From contig NEWS02000008.1 of the NCBI GenBank assembly GCA_002869845.2, forward strand, positions 62,815 through 111,362: 48,548 nucleotides of DNA, in the 5' to 3' direction. The notes beneath the pieces are model-generated. The model was not told where the DNA came from. It did not search any database and saw only the letters and a list, made by a program, of their open reading frames with translations. Source of the stretch: Nitrospira sp. CG24B (GTDB lineage: Bacteria; Nitrospirota; Nitrospiria; Nitrospirales; Nitrospiraceae). The position numbers and the translations under genes were made by a program. Each line of letters starts with the position of its first letter. The stretch's first letter is position 1. Shown here piece by piece: positions 19,932 to 30,097 of this stretch.

Positions 19932-20687
19932 ATGAGTGTGAACTGGTCAAAATATTCCGCTCCGATGGCCTTTTATCCCCTGGCAGGGCGCCTCATTCCA
20001 TGGTTCGCTGTTGTAGCGGTCGTGCTGATGGGTGTCGGCCTGTACATGGGATTTTTCGTCGCGCCGACCGATTTTCAGCAGGGGGAATCGTATCGGATTA
20101 TCTTTGTCCATGTTCCCGCAGCCTGGATGTCCATGTTTCTCTACGTGGTCATGGCGATCTGGGCCGGTGTTGGAATGGGACTCAACGCGCGCTTATCCTT
20201 CATGATGGCTCAGGCGATCGCGCCCACTGGAGCCATGTTTACGTTCTTGGCGTTACTGACTGGGGCGATGTGGGGGAAACCGACATGGGGTGCCTGGTGG
20301 GTGTGGGATGCCAGGCTGACCTCGGAGCTCATCCTCTTATTCCAGTATGCGGGGGTCATGCTCTTGCGGACGTCGATCGATGACATGCGTCGCGCCGACC
20401 GATCCAGTGCGGTCTTTTCGTTGGTCGGAGTCGTCAATGTGCCGATCATCTATTTTTCGGTACAATGGTGGAACACCTTGCATCAAGGCGCCTCAGTCAG
20501 CATGTCGACGGGGTCAAAAATGGCGGCAACCATGTTGATGGCGATGCTCATCATGACGGTCGCGTTCTGGCTCTATAGCATTGCCGTCATTCTCGCCCGC
20601 GTACGATGCATCGTGGTCGAGCGGGACTCGCTACCGGTCTGGGATGAGAAGCCGGCCGTGATCCAGGAAGCCGTGGAGGCTCGCTGA
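19932..20687 (+). CDS. ccmC: Heme exporter protein CcmC
   Basis: CcmC loads heme onto CcmE at the periplasmic face. This 251-residue protein has about six helices and the tryptophan-rich heme-handling motif WGAWWVWDARLTSE (Asp126), flanked by conserved histidines in IFVHVPAAWMS and QWWNTLHQG. The length is typical. Its TGA stop shares a base with the ccmD ATG (TGATG). Confidence 0.96.
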   Translation: MSVNWSKYSAPMAFYPLAGRLIPWFAVVAVVLMGVGLYMGFFVAPTDFQQGESYRIIFVHVPAAWMSMFLYVVMAIWAGVGMGLNARLSFMMAQAIAPTGAMFTFLALLTGAMWGKPTWGAWWVWDARLTSELILLFQYAGVMLLRTSIDDMRRADRSSAVFSLVGVVNVPIIYFSVQWWNTLHQGASVSMSTGSKMAATMLMAMLIMTVAFWLYSIAVILARVRCIVVERDSLPVWDEKPAVIQEAVEAR

Positions 20688-20872
20688 TGCAGTGGGGGAG
20701 TGCGTCGGAATTCTTTGCGATGGGAGGCTATGGCCTCTATGTCTGGACCTCGTTTCTCGCCACGGCCTTGTGCATGCTATGGGAGGTCTTGGCCCTGTGG
20801 CGTCGACGAGTTGCCGCGCGCGCCGAGCAGCGTGCGGCGTTGTTAGGAGGCATGGATGAAACCGCGACATAA
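20687..20872 (+). CDS. ccmD: Heme exporter protein CcmD
   Basis: A 61-residue protein with one membrane helix preceded by [15 protein letters not shown], the usual CcmD pattern, and a basic tail ([14 protein letters not shown]). CcmD stabilises the CcmC-CcmE interaction. It is coupled to ccmC by a one-base overlap, and its 3' end overlaps the ccmE start by 17 bases. Confidence 0.88.
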   Translation: MQWGSASEFFAMGGYGLYVWTSFLATALCMLWEVLALWRRRVAARAEQRAALLGGMDETAT

Positions 20873-21338
20873 ACGTTTTGCCTTTATTGGTCTGGGGTTG
20901 CTTGTCTTGGGTGTGGCGACCGTGCTGATCTTAAACGCCTTCCAGAGCAATCTCGTGTTCTTTTTCACCCCCACGCAAGTCGTCAGCGGAGAAGCTCCGC
21001 AAGGGCGTAGCTTCCGGATCGGTGGGATGGTTGAAGACGGCAGCCTGGTTCGTGAGAATGATGGTCTGACCGTCCATTTCATCGTGACTGATACGGCGAA
21101 GCGCTTGCCGGTGACGTACAAAGGGATTCTCCCCGACCTATTCAAGGAAGGGAAGGGAGCCGTTGCGCAAGGGCAATTGGGTGTCGACGGCACGTTTGTC
21201 GCCAGCGAAGTCCTCGCAAAGCACGATGAGAATTACATGCCCCCAGAAGTGGCGGACGCGCTAGCGAAGGCCAAGGCCTCCGGTGCCCAACAAAGCAAAT
21301 CACTCGTTGTTCCTGATGGTAGAAAAGGGTCGCTATGA
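20856..21338 (+). CDS. ccmE: Cytochrome c-type biogenesis heme chaperone CcmE
   Basis: CcmE carries heme covalently in the periplasm from CcmC to CcmF/H. The 160-residue protein has an N-terminal anchor helix (about 8-27), a beta-barrel domain with [11 protein letters not shown] and the heme-binding motif H123-D-E-N-Y127, in which His123 forms the covalent bond. It is therefore the classic HxxxY form. It overlaps ccmD upstream and ccmF downstream (ATGA). Confidence 0.96.
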   Translation: MKPRHKRFAFIGLGLLVLGVATVLILNAFQSNLVFFFTPTQVVSGEAPQGRSFRIGGMVEDGSLVRENDGLTVHFIVTDTAKRLPVTYKGILPDLFKEGKGAVAQGQLGVDGTFVASEVLAKHDENYMPPEVADALAKAKASGAQQSKSLVVPDGRKGSL

Positions 21339-23326
21339 TTCCAGAAATCGGTCATTTTGCCTTGATTCTCGCGCTCTGCGTCGCGCTGGTGCAGGGCATT
21401 CTCCCCATCTACGGTGCCGCCGTCGGGAACTCGGGCCTGATGGCTGTGGCGAAACCGGCGGCGCGCACCCAATTCCTATTGGTCCTCACTGCGTTCGGCT
21501 GCCTGGCCTATGCCTTCGCCGACAAGGATTTCTCCGTCCTGTATGTGGCCGCGACATCAAATTCACAACTTCCGCTCCATTATCGGTTGGCGGCGATTTG
21601 GGGTGCGCATGAAGGGTCTCTTCTGTTATGGACCTTCATCCTGACCCTCTGGATGTTTGCGGTGACCCTCTTTTCTGGCCATCTCCCTGAGACCACGCGC
21701 TCCCGCATTCTTGGCGTGATGGGTCTGGTCAGTGTGGGATTTCTGTTGTTCATGTTGACGGTGTCGAATCCGTTTGAGCGGCTGATTCCTGCTGCTGCTG
21801 AGGGCCGGGACTTGAACCCGCTCTTGCAGGACCCAGGAATGGTGATCCATCCGCCGATGCTCTACATGGGGTATGTCGGTTTTTCGGTGGCCTTCGCGTT
21901 TGCCATCGCGGCCTTATTAGGGGGGAATCTTGATGCAGCCTGGGCCCGTTGGTCTCGGCCATGGACGACGGTTGCCTGGTGTTTTTTGACGGTTGGTATT
22001 GCGTTGGGAAGCGGCTGGGCCTACTACGAGCTCGGATGGGGTGGGTGGTGGTTCTGGGACCCGGTTGAGAACGCCTCCTTCATGCCGTGGCTAGCGGGAA
22101 CGGCCTTGGTGCATTCTTTAGCCGTGACCGATAAACGGGGTGGATTCAAAGTCTGGACCGTTCTGTTGGCCATCATGGCTTTTTCATTGAGCCTCCTTGG
22201 GACGTTTCTCGTCCGTTCGGGTGTGTTGACCTCCGTGCATGCGTTTGCCACCGATCCGAAGCGAGGTCTCTTTATCCTGGTCTTTTTGGCGATCGTCATC
22301 GGTGGGTCGTTGGCCTTGTACGCGTGGCGCGCTCCAAAAGTCGGGTTGGGCGGCAGCTTCGCGATGTTGTCGAGGGAAGGCATGTTGTTAGCCAACAACG
22401 TGTTGTTGGTGGCTGCGATGGGCTCGGTGCTGTTAGGCACGCTCTACCCATTGTTTTTAGACGCTCTGGATCTCGGGAAAATTTCTGTCGGACCTCCGTA
22501 CTTCGATTCCGTCTTCGTGCCATTAATGGTTCCGGCAATATTTTTAATGGGAATCGGCCCGTTGGCTCAATGGAAGAAGGCGAGTGTGCCTGATTTGGCG
22601 AAGCGGTTGAAGTGGGCATTCGGGGTCAGTCTTGTGTCCGCACTCACGTTACCGATTGTCATGGGGAACTGGACGCCCCTGCTGAGCCTCGGCCTCTTGT
22701 TGGCGATTTGGATTGTGACGACGTCCGCGATTGGGCTGCGTGAGCGGTTGGCTCATGTGAACGGGAATAGTCTCGTCGAACGTTTGGCTTCGGTGCCCAG
22801 ATCATACTGGGGGATGCTCGTCGCGCACTGTGGGATTGCGGTCTTTATCGTCGGCGTGACGATGGTCAAGGGGTTTGAAACTGAAAAAGATGTGCGGATG
22901 AATGTGGGCGAGACGGCAAGTATTGGCGATTATACGTTCCGATTCGATGGGACTCAGGATGTGGTTGGGCCAAATTATACGGCAGCTCGTGGGACCTTTC
23001 ATGTGAGTCGGGATGGTCGTGAAACCACGGTCTTGTATCCTGAGAAGCGACGCTATCCCGTTCAGAATCAAATCATGACCGAAGCCGCCATTGATCCAGG
23101 GTTGTTGCGCGACCTCTATGTGTCATTGGGAGAGCCGATCGACGACGGGGCTTGGAGTGTGAGGCTCTATCATAAGCCGTTCATCGATTGGATCTGGGGT
23201 GGGTGTTTTATTATGGCGTTGGGCGGCGCGCTGGCCATCAGTGATCGCCGGTATCGATTGGCATGGCGCCGGCAAGAACCGGTTGTGCCTGTACCCACGC
23301 GAACGGCTAGGCGAAAAGTGGCATGA
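21335..23326 (+). CDS. ccmF: Cytochrome c heme lyase subunit CcmF
   Basis: CcmF attaches heme to apocytochrome c thiols with CcmH and CcmI. This 663-residue protein has about 14-15 helices. The WWD-type motif WGGWWFWDP lies at 235-243 and continues into ENASFMPWL; other conserved parts are [21 protein letters not shown] and [16 protein letters not shown]. Length and motifs are normal. Both flanks overlap their neighbours by four bases. Confidence 0.96.
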   Translation: MIPEIGHFALILALCVALVQGILPIYGAAVGNSGLMAVAKPAARTQFLLVLTAFGCLAYAFADKDFSVLYVAATSNSQLPLHYRLAAIWGAHEGSLLLWTFILTLWMFAVTLFSGHLPETTRSRILGVMGLVSVGFLLFMLTVSNPFERLIPAAAEGRDLNPLLQDPGMVIHPPMLYMGYVGFSVAFAFAIAALLGGNLDAAWARWSRPWTTVAWCFLTVGIALGSGWAYYELGWGGWWFWDPVENASFMPWLAGTALVHSLAVTDKRGGFKVWTVLLAIMAFSLSLLGTFLVRSGVLTSVHAFATDPKRGLFILVFLAIVIGGSLALYAWRAPKVGLGGSFAMLSREGMLLANNVLLVAAMGSVLLGTLYPLFLDALDLGKISVGPPYFDSVFVPLMVPAIFLMGIGPLAQWKKASVPDLAKRLKWAFGVSLVSALTLPIVMGNWTPLLSLGLLLAIWIVTTSAIGLRERLAHVNGNSLVERLASVPRSYWGMLVAHCGIAVFIVGVTMVKGFETEKDVRMNVGETASIGDYTFRFDGTQDVVGPNYTAARGTFHVSRDGRETTVLYPEKRRYPVQNQIMTEAAIDPGLLRDLYVSLGEPIDDGAWSVRLYHKPFIDWIWGGCFIMALGGALAISDRRYRLAWRRQEPVVPVPTRTARRKVA

Positions 23327-23850
23327 ATCGGTTTCTTCTGCCGTTGTCTATCTTTGTCGTGGTCGTCGGTTTTCTGGGCATCGGACTCACGCTCAATCCG
23401 CGCGAAATTCCGTCTCCATTGGTCGGAAAAGCGGCGCCAGAATTCTCTCAGCCTCAACTCTACGATCAAGAAAAAGTATTCTCGCCGGCGGATCTTAAGG
23501 GAAAGGTCTGGCTGCTCAATTTCTGGGCCTCGTGGTGTAGCGGCTGTAAGACGGAACACCCGGTGTTGATGGACCTGGCTCAGTCGGGACAGGTCACGAT
23601 CTATGGGATGGACTACAAGGATCAGCGGGAAGAAGCGCTAACCTGGTTGCAGCGAGGGGGCAACCCGTATTCGGTAGTTGGCGTGGATGAGGTCGGACGA
23701 GTCGGCATCAATTTTGGAGTCTACGGAGTTCCTGAAACGTACGTCATCGACAAGCAGGGCGTGATTCGTTATAAGCAGATCGGACCGTTGTATCCTGATA
23801 CGGTCGAGAAGAAGATTCTTCCACTTGTGAAGCAGCTTGAATCCGAATGA
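23323..23850 (+). CDS. ccmG: Thiol:disulfide interchange protein CcmG/DsbE
   Basis: CcmG reduces the cysteines of apocytochromes before heme attachment. The 175-residue protein has an N-terminal anchor helix and a thioredoxin fold with the active site W71-C72-S-G-C75, the family's E in KTEHPVL and a cis-proline segment GVYGVPETYVID. Many DsbE proteins have CxPC or CPxC, so CSGC is slightly unusual but keeps both cysteines. It is embedded in the ccm operon with four-base overlaps on each side. Confidence 0.93.
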   Translation: MNRFLLPLSIFVVVVGFLGIGLTLNPREIPSPLVGKAAPEFSQPQLYDQEKVFSPADLKGKVWLLNFWASWCSGCKTEHPVLMDLAQSGQVTIYGMDYKDQREEALTWLQRGGNPYSVVGVDEVGRVGINFGVYGVPETYVIDKQGVIRYKQIGPLYPDTVEKKILPLVKQLESE

Positions 23851-24308
23851 AATGGGTGATGCTCATCATATTGTGTGTGTCCGGGTCGGCTTGGGCCGGG
23901 GAAGCCAGGCCATTGACCGATGATCCCGTCGCCGAGGCGCGACTCAAGCACCTCGCCGTCGAGTTGCGATGTCTGGTCTGTCAAAATCAAACCTTGGCCG
24001 ACTCGAGCGCTCCACTGGCGGAAGACCTGCGTCGGGAAGTCCGAGAGATGATCGCCAAGAATATGAGCGACCCGGAGATCATTGAGTTTCTTGTATCGCG
24101 ATATGGAGATTTTGTGTTGTATCGACCGCCGTTAAAAGCCACGACCACGCTGCTGTGGGTGGGACCGTTTGTCTTAATGGCGATCGGGGTGACGGCGCTG
24201 GTCATGACGTTGCGGCGCCGGTCACGTACGGTGGCCGAAGTGTCGGTGACGGATGAAGAACATCGACGCGTTGAACAACTCTTGGCAGAAGGAGAGAAGC
24301 GATCATGA
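23847..24308 (+). CDS. ccmH: Cytochrome c biogenesis protein CcmH (CycL)
   Basis: This 153-residue membrane-anchored protein has a signal peptide, the conserved redox motif LRCLVCQNQTLADS (C42 and C45) and a C-terminal helix (about 92-112). CcmH exchanges disulfides with apocytochrome c at the CcmF complex. The short form without TPRs matches a separate ccmI downstream. It overlaps ccmI by ATGA. Confidence 0.94.
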   Translation: MKWVMLIILCVSGSAWAGEARPLTDDPVAEARLKHLAVELRCLVCQNQTLADSSAPLAEDLRREVREMIAKNMSDPEIIEFLVSRYGDFVLYRPPLKATTTLLWVGPFVLMAIGVTALVMTLRRRSRTVAEVSVTDEEHRRVEQLLAEGEKRS

Positions 24309-25600
24309 CCGTGACATTCTGGGCGATTGTGTCCGCCATGACCGTATCCGTCCTGGGATTAATCGTGCGCCCGTTGTTGAAGCGCCCAGTGCAGCTGACC
24401 AATGAACAGGAAAAAACGTTGCCGGTGTATCGACAGCAATTCTCTGAGCTGGAACAGGATCTCACCAACGGGCTGCTGACGGATGACCAGTATCAGACGG
24501 CTCGGCATGAGCTGGAGCGCCGGGTATTGGAGGAGACTGGTTCCACCGAAACATCATCGATGATGTCCGGAGGGCTCGTGAATATTCGGCTTGTCGCACT
24601 GTCGTTAGTGTTGGCCATTCCGGCAGCCAGTGGCGTGCTCTATTGGACATTGGGCAATCCAGCAGCGATGACGCACCCGACGGCGTCGTCGATGTCGGCT
24701 CAGAGCGGTGCTGACAATGAGCGCCAAATGACCGAGGGTCTCAATGCGATGGTTGACAAGCTCAAAAAGAAGCTGGAGCAGAATCCCAATGATGCCACAG
24801 GCTGGACCATGCTGGCGCGCTCCTATATGGCCATGGAACGGTATGCCGACGCCGTTCCGACTTTTGAGAAGGCTCTCAAGCTGAATCCCAACAATGCGGA
24901 TATGCTTGCTGATTATGCCGATGCGCTTGCCGTTCACCAGGGGCGCAAACTCGAAGGCAAACCGGAGACGTTGATTGAAAAGGCTTTGAAGGTTGATCCC
25001 AATCACGTGAAGGCTCTGATGCTGGCAGGCACCGTGGCCTACAATCGTAAGGATTTCGTTCTTGCCGTCAAAGATTGGGAACGGGCGCGCGCGAACTTGC
25101 CTCCAGATTCCGAGCCGGAATTTACCGAGCAAATCGCGGCCGCTATTGACGACGCGAAACGGCGGATGGGTGGTGCTCCGTTGATGGCAGCGGCGAATGC
25201 GCCGATGGCGCAATCGGCTATGCCTGCTGATCATCCTCCGGTCAAAAAGGCCGGTGCGTCGCGTGCGATCACGGGCAAGGTAGTGTTGGGGCCGAGCCTG
25301 GCTGGCAAAACACTTCCGGATACACTCTTTGTTTTTGCGAAGGATGTGGCGGGTCCACCAATGCCGGTGTCGATCGTGCGGGCATCGAAGAATGACTTAC
25401 CCTTCACCTTCCGGCTCGATGACTCGACAAGTCCTATGCCGTCTCGAAAGCTGTCGGACATCGATACAGTGGTCATCGTGGCTCGATTGTCGAAATCCGG
25501 ACAAGCGATGCCCGGAAGTGGTGATCTGGAAGGTATGAGTCAGCCGATTAAGCCAGGGACGGAAAACATTACCGTCGTTATCGACCGAGAGCGTCCGTAG
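24305..25600 (+). CDS. ccmI: Cytochrome c biogenesis protein CcmI, TPR-containing
   Basis: CcmI presents the C-terminus of apocytochrome c to the heme lyase. The 431-residue protein has two membrane helices (about 3-22 and 97-117), the intervening cytoplasmic loop, then periplasmic TPR repeats (DATGWTMLARSYMAMERYADAV, the first 20 or so residues shown in part, then LNPNNADMLADYADAL). A C-terminal beta-rich domain follows (ITGKVVLGPSLAGK, then DTLFVFAKD). It is the last ccm gene; about 80 bases follow before the hao promoter. Confidence 0.92.
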   Translation: MTVTFWAIVSAMTVSVLGLIVRPLLKRPVQLTNEQEKTLPVYRQQFSELEQDLTNGLLTDDQYQTARHELERRVLEETGSTETSSMMSGGLVNIRLVALSLVLAIPAASGVLYWTLGNPAAMTHPTASSMSAQSGADNERQMTEGLNAMVDKLKKKLEQNPNDATGWTMLARSYMAMERYADAVPTFEKALKLNPNNADMLADYADALAVHQGRKLEGKPETLIEKALKVDPNHVKALMLAGTVAYNRKDFVLAVKDWERARANLPPDSEPEFTEQIAAAIDDAKRRMGGAPLMAAANAPMAQSAMPADHPPVKKAGASRAITGKVVLGPSLAGKTLPDTLFVFAKDVAGPPMPVSIVRASKNDLPFTFRLDDSTSPMPSRKLSDIDTVVIVARLSKSGQAMPGSGDLEGMSQPIKPGTENITVVIDRERP

Positions 25601-25679
25601 GTGTGAAGTTTCCGTTTATGTGTTATATGAAATACATAAGGTGAGTGCGATCTTTCGGGCATTATGAGGGGAAAAGATC

Positions 25680-25708
25680 TTGACAGTGTGGTGGGCCTCA
25701 GCTATATT
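25680..25708 (+). promoter_or_regulatory. Consensus-like sigma-70 promoter for hao
   Basis: TTGACA (25,680-25,685) and TATATT (25,703-25,708) are spaced by exactly 17 bases. The implied start of transcription near 25,715 leaves an untranslated leader of about 130 bases before the GTG start of hao. Confidence 0.7.
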
Positions 25709-25843
25709 CCCACCGCGTTCTTTTAGAGAATCCGAGTAACGTCAAGTAGAATATCATAGCCACATCATCATGATGTATTGTGTCCAGAAGTATTGTTTGA
25801 AGGACAGTGCAGGCTGCCCATCATATACGGAAGGAGTATTACT

Positions 25844-27556
25844 GTGACCGTAAAGCATTTTGCAAAGTATGCCATGGTTCTCTGCGGCCTGTTGCTGGCC
25901 GCACCAGTGCATGCGCAGTACCCTAGTGTCCCGAAAGAAACGTTCGAGGCGCTGAACATTGATCGGTCCGCGAGCCCCAAGGAGTTTCATGAGGCCTTGA
26001 CGAAGCGCTGGCTGGATCCAGGCAGAGGCGCAGGGAAAGGGCAGTACGGCCAGTATTGGGAGCCGATCGCAATGAGTAAGTACTTCGACCCAATGTCGTT
26101 CTACAAGCCCCCGACATCGGTCAAGGAAGTGGCGACACGCGAGCAATGCGTGAAATGCCACACCGATGAGTCGCCGGGTTGGGTGGCGATGTGGAAGAGA
26201 AGCACACACGCCAATCTGGACAAGATTCGCAAGCTAACCCCGAACGACGACACCTTCTATAAGAAAGCAAAGCTGGAAGAAGTCGAGACCAACCTGCGCT
26301 CGATTGGTAAGCTCGGGCCAAAAGAGAATTTGAAGGAAGTCAGCTGCATCGATTGCCACGTGGGCATCAATACCAAGAATAAGGCTGACCATCGTGTGGA
26401 CATCAAGATGACTACCTCTGATGTCTGCGGCAATTGCCATCTACTAGAATATGCAGAGCGTGAGTCCGAGCGCGACACGATTTTATGGCCGAAGAACCAG
26501 TGGCCAAGGGGTCGTCCGTCACACGCCCTGGATTACAGGGCTAACGTTGAGACGGACATCTACGCTGGAATGTCGCAGCGCGAGATCGCTGACGGCTGTA
26601 CCATGTGCCACACCAACCAGAATAAGTGCGACAACTGCCATACCAGGCACGAATTCTCAGTGGCCGACTCCCGCAAGCCTGAAGCCTGCGGTACCTGTCA
26701 CAGCGGGGCCGATCACAATAACTATGAAGCCTACAACGCCTCGCAGCATGGGCTGGGCTACCAGGCTTCTAAGGGCAGATGGAATTTTAATGTACAGCTC
26801 AAGGATGCAGTTCTGAAGGGTGGACAGAAGTTCCCGACCTGCCAGAGCTGTCATATGGAGTACCAAGGAAAATTCACCCACAATACGGTGCGTAAGGTTC
26901 GTTGGGCAAACTATCCATTCGTGCCTGGCATCAGAGAGCCTGTATTTGGCGAATGGGGTATGAAGCGACTGGATGCGTGGGTCAAGACCTGCACAACGTG
27001 CCACTCAGAGACTTTCGCGCGCTCATGGTTAGAGTTTATGGATAACGGCACGTCTCATGGACTTGATAAATACGATGAGGCTCACAACGTCGTCCATAAA
27101 CAGTACGAGGCTAGACTCCTCACCGGTCAGAAGAACAACAGGCCTGCCCCTCCAGCACCGGCTAAGGCCTTGTTCGACCAGTTCTGGCAGATCTATTGGT
27201 CGAAGAACAACAGCCCTACAGCCATCGAACTCAAACTGTTCGAAATGGCTGAGGACCACCTGGTGCAACTGCACGTAGCTCTGGCACACCAATATCCAGG
27301 GTACACCTACACCGTCGGCTGGGCAGCCATGAACCGCGCCTATGTCGAAATCATGGACGAAGACACCAAGCTGAAGGAGAGGATGGTCCTGATGGAACGG
27401 GTGTCAAAGCTCGAACAGCAGACCAAGACGAGTAGCCTGCTGGATTTTGATACCACTGACGGGAAATTTACGCTCGGCAGTCTCGGCGGCGGCATGCTTC
27501 TGACCGGTACCCTCGCGCTGGCCGGATGGAGCAGACGTAAGAAGAACCAGCGGTGA
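25844..27556 (+). CDS. hao: Hydroxylamine oxidoreductase (octaheme HAO)
   Basis: HAO oxidises hydroxylamine in the periplasm and passes electrons to cytochrome c554. I start at GTG 25,844 behind AAGGAG (seven bases), which gives a 570-residue precursor with a 24-residue signal peptide ending APVHA-Q. Eight CxxCH motifs are present (CVKCH, CIDCH, CGNCH, CTMCH, CDNCH, CGTCH, CQSCH, CTTCH). Near the C-terminus [18 protein letters not shown] contains tyrosines 487 and 489. One of these occupies the place of the tyrosine that crosslinks the P460 heme in the Nitrosomonas enzyme, a marker of true HAO versus reductive relatives. A C-terminal helix with a basic tail (about 545-570) suggests membrane anchoring. 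It overlaps haoB by GTGA. Confidence 0.97.
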   Translation: MTVKHFAKYAMVLCGLLLAAPVHAQYPSVPKETFEALNIDRSASPKEFHEALTKRWLDPGRGAGKGQYGQYWEPIAMSKYFDPMSFYKPPTSVKEVATREQCVKCHTDESPGWVAMWKRSTHANLDKIRKLTPNDDTFYKKAKLEEVETNLRSIGKLGPKENLKEVSCIDCHVGINTKNKADHRVDIKMTTSDVCGNCHLLEYAERESERDTILWPKNQWPRGRPSHALDYRANVETDIYAGMSQREIADGCTMCHTNQNKCDNCHTRHEFSVADSRKPEACGTCHSGADHNNYEAYNASQHGLGYQASKGRWNFNVQLKDAVLKGGQKFPTCQSCHMEYQGKFTHNTVRKVRWANYPFVPGIREPVFGEWGMKRLDAWVKTCTTCHSETFARSWLEFMDNGTSHGLDKYDEAHNVVHKQYEARLLTGQKNNRPAPPAPAKALFDQFWQIYWSKNNSPTAIELKLFEMAEDHLVQLHVALAHQYPGYTYTVGWAAMNRAYVEIMDEDTKLKERMVLMERVSKLEQQTKTSSLLDFDTTDGKFTLGSLGGGMLLTGTLALAGWSRRKKNQR

Positions 27557-28605
27557 CCATAGACGCCGCGCCGACGATGGAAGCAGCGCTGACGCGGCCA
27601 GGTAGTAGAGTCCTCCCGTCGCTAGGAATAGTCCTAGTGGCGGGAGGACTTTTTTTACTTGGTTGGGTTGCGTTTCTGTGGTTCGATCCAGGTCCATCCC
27701 CGTATCACTATCGCTTGGTGGAAGAGGGCGGTGTTGAGAAGTTCCCCAAGCTCGAACTAGGTCCATGGTCTGACCTAAGCATTAGCAAGCAAGAGGTTCA
27801 CATAGAAGGGATGGAGGAAGCGGTAGCGTCCGCCTATCTAGCCCGCCGAGGAAATACCAAGCCCGTGATGCTCGCCTGGGAAAATCACGTCGGCGAACCA
27901 ATGGTCTTTGTCGACAGTAAGCTCTCAGAGCTGTCCGTATTGGCACCCGTGATTGCCAAGAATATGCCGAAAGACGCAACCATTCTGGCCTGGTGGGACA
28001 CTTCACGCCAGATTCAACTTTTGACCGGGTTAGAGACGGTTTTCACCTCCCATCTCAGTGAACCTCTTATCACGCCGATGCTCTGGCGGTCGCGAACCGA
28101 GGCCATCGCGAAATATGAACGCGACTTCTGGGGCGCTGCGCCAAGTGAAGAAGAGAAGCGTAAATTTCAACGTTTTGCTGACGCCCTACTGGCAGAGCCA
28201 ACACAGGGTGCAGCGATCCTGCGTGAACTGACCGGCGGGCGTGAAGGCTATGTCGTAGTCCATATCTCGGACCTCTACAAACTTGGAATGATGCGCCCCG
28301 ATGGCATTGGTGTCGCCTACAAGGACTTTACCGTGAAGGGGAGTGGAGATGTGCATGGGCTCAATGTGATGGTCAAGCGTTGGCAAAGCGACAACAAGTT
28401 CACCTCCCATACGGTGCATGGACTCTCGGAGACTAACGTGCGCGCCTACTTCCTGACTGATGACAAGAGTGTGAAGACGCTGCTCGCACAAATGCTGCCC
28501 ATGACAACCTCGTTGATCCTTGAACTTAAACCCCTCCAGATGGTCTACAAAGAGGGAGGCTATTTAGTGTATAAGATTCCATCTGCACAGCCCTCGAATA
28601 ACTGA
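27553..28605 (+). CDS. haoB: HaoB, HAO-cluster membrane protein of unknown function
   Basis: haoB regularly lies directly behind hao in ammonia oxidisers, but its biochemical role is not established. The 350-residue protein has an N-terminal helix (about 22-42, [20 protein letters not shown]) and a soluble domain with HISDLYKLG and [16 protein letters not shown] segments; there are no heme motifs. The GTG start overlaps the hao stop, so translation is coupled. An intrinsic terminator-like hairpin lies inside codons 19-35, so transcripts reaching the rest of haoB are probably fewer than hao transcripts. Confidence 0.9.
   Translation: MTIDAAPTMEAALTRPGSRVLPSLGIVLVAGGLFLLGWVAFLWFDPGPSPYHYRLVEEGGVEKFPKLELGPWSDLSISKQEVHIEGMEEAVASAYLARRGNTKPVMLAWENHVGEPMVFVDSKLSELSVLAPVIAKNMPKDATILAWWDTSRQIQLLTGLETVFTSHLSEPLITPMLWRSRTEAIAKYERDFWGAAPSEEEKRKFQRFADALLAEPTQGAAILRELTGGREGYVVVHISDLYKLGMMRPDGIGVAYKDFTVKGSGDVHGLNVMVKRWQSDNKFTSHTVHGLSETNVRAYFLTDDKSVKTLLAQMLPMTTSLILELKPLQMVYKEGGYLVYKIPSAQPSNN
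27609..27656 (+). terminator. Intrinsic terminator inside the 5' end of haoB
   Basis: A 19-bp stem (27,609-27,627 with 27,632-27,650, two G-U wobbles on the sense RNA) has a four-base ATAG loop and is followed by a run of seven T (27,650-27,656). It lies 53 bases after the hao stop but within the haoB reading frame. Confidence 0.75.
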
Positions 28606-28644
28606 TGTTTTGAGTAGTAGAAGACAGAAGTAGAAAGACGGTTA

Positions 28645-28673
28645 TTGAAAATCATCCACGGTCACGATAGAGT
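28645..28673 (+). promoter_or_regulatory. Sigma-70-type promoter for cycA-cycB
   Basis: TTGAAA (28,645-28,650) and TAGAGT (28,668-28,673) are 17 bases apart in the 130-base gap after haoB. The cycA GTG follows 62 bases later behind AAAGGAG. Confidence 0.5.
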
Positions 28674-28735
28674 AATGCATGCGTGCTTGCTCAAGCAGGA
28701 CCACGAACAGTTTTTCATAGGAGAAAGGAGCTACC

Positions 28736-29464
28736 GTGAATCATCCCATGACAATCGCACTCGCCGCTACGGCGTTGTTCGCTGTCTTAGTCGGAACCGC
28801 TGCTGCTGAAGGTACATTTGAAGGCAGAAAGAAGTGTTATAACTGTCACAAAGGCGAAGGCGAGTCGTGGGACAAGACCCTTCATGCCAAGGCTATGGAT
28901 TCGCTCAAGGCTACAAGAGGCAAGAAAAAAGATGAGGCCATGGTCAAGGCAAAGCTTGACCCGAAGAAGGATTACAGCAAAGACAAAGATTGCGTGGGTT
29001 GCCACGTCACCGGCTGGGGGAAAGAGGGTGGTTACGTGGTCGAAGAGCCGGAGAAGTTCGTGACCGGAGTAAGTTGTGAATCCTGCCATGGAGCTGGCAG
29101 CGACTATCGTAAGATCCACCGCAAGGCCGGTGAAGCGTTTGAAAAGTCTCAAAAGGAAACCCCTCGTGAGTCCTTGGCTGAAGCCGGACAGGAATTTGAA
29201 TTCGTTGAAAAGTGCAGCGCCTGTCACCTGAACTATGAAGGGTCGCCTTGGAAGGGCGCGAAGAAGCCCTATACGCCATTTACCCCAACCGTCGACAAGA
29301 AGTACTCGTTTGATTTTGAGAAGTATGTGCGAGACGACAAGGCGATGCACGCGCATTACAAGCTGTCCGGAACATTCACGGGCCCTCCGACACCGAAATT
29401 CCACGAGGAATTCCAGAAGAGCGCCAAGCCAGCCGTGAAGGCCGACAAGGCTGAGGAGGAATAA
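28736..29464 (+). CDS. cycA: Tetraheme cytochrome c554
   Basis: CycA takes electrons from HAO in the periplasm. The 242-residue precursor has a signal peptide ending GTAAA-E and four CxxCH motifs (CYNCH, CVGCH, CESCH, CSACH) with the familiar phrases GRKKCYNCHKGE and KDCVGCHVTGWG. A lysine/glutamate-rich C-terminal tail follows. GTG 28,736 is supported by AAAGGAG five bases upstream. It shares one base with the cycB start (TAATG), so the two cytochromes are coupled. Confidence 0.95.
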   Translation: MNHPMTIALAATALFAVLVGTAAAEGTFEGRKKCYNCHKGEGESWDKTLHAKAMDSLKATRGKKKDEAMVKAKLDPKKDYSKDKDCVGCHVTGWGKEGGYVVEEPEKFVTGVSCESCHGAGSDYRKIHRKAGEAFEKSQKETPRESLAEAGQEFEFVEKCSACHLNYEGSPWKGAKKPYTPFTPTVDKKYSFDFEKYVRDDKAMHAHYKLSGTFTGPPTPKFHEEFQKSAKPAVKADKAEEE

Positions 29465-30051
29465 TGTCAGGGAAGGCCGGTACGTTTATTGTCGGGGGAG
29501 TGGTCGGTATCCTGCTGATCGCCGTGGTCTTCGGGGGTGAAGCTGCTGTCTCAAGAACAGAGTTCTGCATCAGCTGCCATTCAGAAATTTACCCCTACGA
29601 GGAGTTGAAGAAGTCCTCTCACTATGGGGCGCTTGGCGCGGATCCTGGTTGTAAGGATTGCCATGTGCCACAAGGCTTCTCGAACTTCCACAAAGCCATC
29701 TACACACATGTGGTTGACGGGCTTCCATTCCTCATTAAGGAGTTCACCACCGACTACTCAACGGTGGAAAAATTCAATGAGCATCGTCCAGAGGCGGCCT
29801 TTCGGGCCAGGATGAAATTAAAAGAATGGGACAGTCTCACCTGCAGGGCTTGCCACAAGAATGTGAAGGCACCAGGTGCGTCAGCCAAGGCTGCGCATGC
29901 GAAAATGCAGAGTGAAGGCGCCACGTGCATCGATTGTCACCAGAATCTTGTGCACAAGAAAGTGCCAGAGCATGATCTCAATGCCAGCTTGGCGCAGGGC
30001 CAGCCGGTATTGAAGGTTGAAAAGAAGAAGAAAGATGATGATGAGGAGTAG
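29464..30051 (+). CDS. cycB: Tetraheme cytochrome cM552, NapC/NirT-family quinone reductase
   Basis: CycB is thought to pass electrons from c554 to the quinone pool. The 195-residue protein has a single N-terminal membrane helix (about 8-28, no cleavage site) and four CxxCH motifs (CISCH, CKDCH, CRACH, CIDCH), with the NapC/NirT pattern around YEELKKSSHYG and DCHVPQGF. The C-terminus is lysine/aspartate rich. It ends the hao cluster and is followed by an intrinsic terminator. Confidence 0.94.
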   Translation: MSGKAGTFIVGGVVGILLIAVVFGGEAAVSRTEFCISCHSEIYPYEELKKSSHYGALGADPGCKDCHVPQGFSNFHKAIYTHVVDGLPFLIKEFTTDYSTVEKFNEHRPEAAFRARMKLKEWDSLTCRACHKNVKAPGASAKAAHAKMQSEGATCIDCHQNLVHKKVPEHDLNASLAQGQPVLKVEKKKKDDDEE

Positions 30052-30097
30052 GGAGAAGGGATAACCTCAACCTCGTTTCATACCTCTCGGTAAAGTG

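Noticed and set aside
28787..29404. - strand frame (205 codons) opposite cycA
   Set aside because: The four CxxCH motifs and signal peptide on the + strand settle the coding strand.
25601..30051. HAO as a reverse-acting octaheme nitrite or hydroxylamine reductase
   Set aside because: The C-terminal crosslink-type tyrosine segment, haoB and cycAB all point to the oxidative enzyme.
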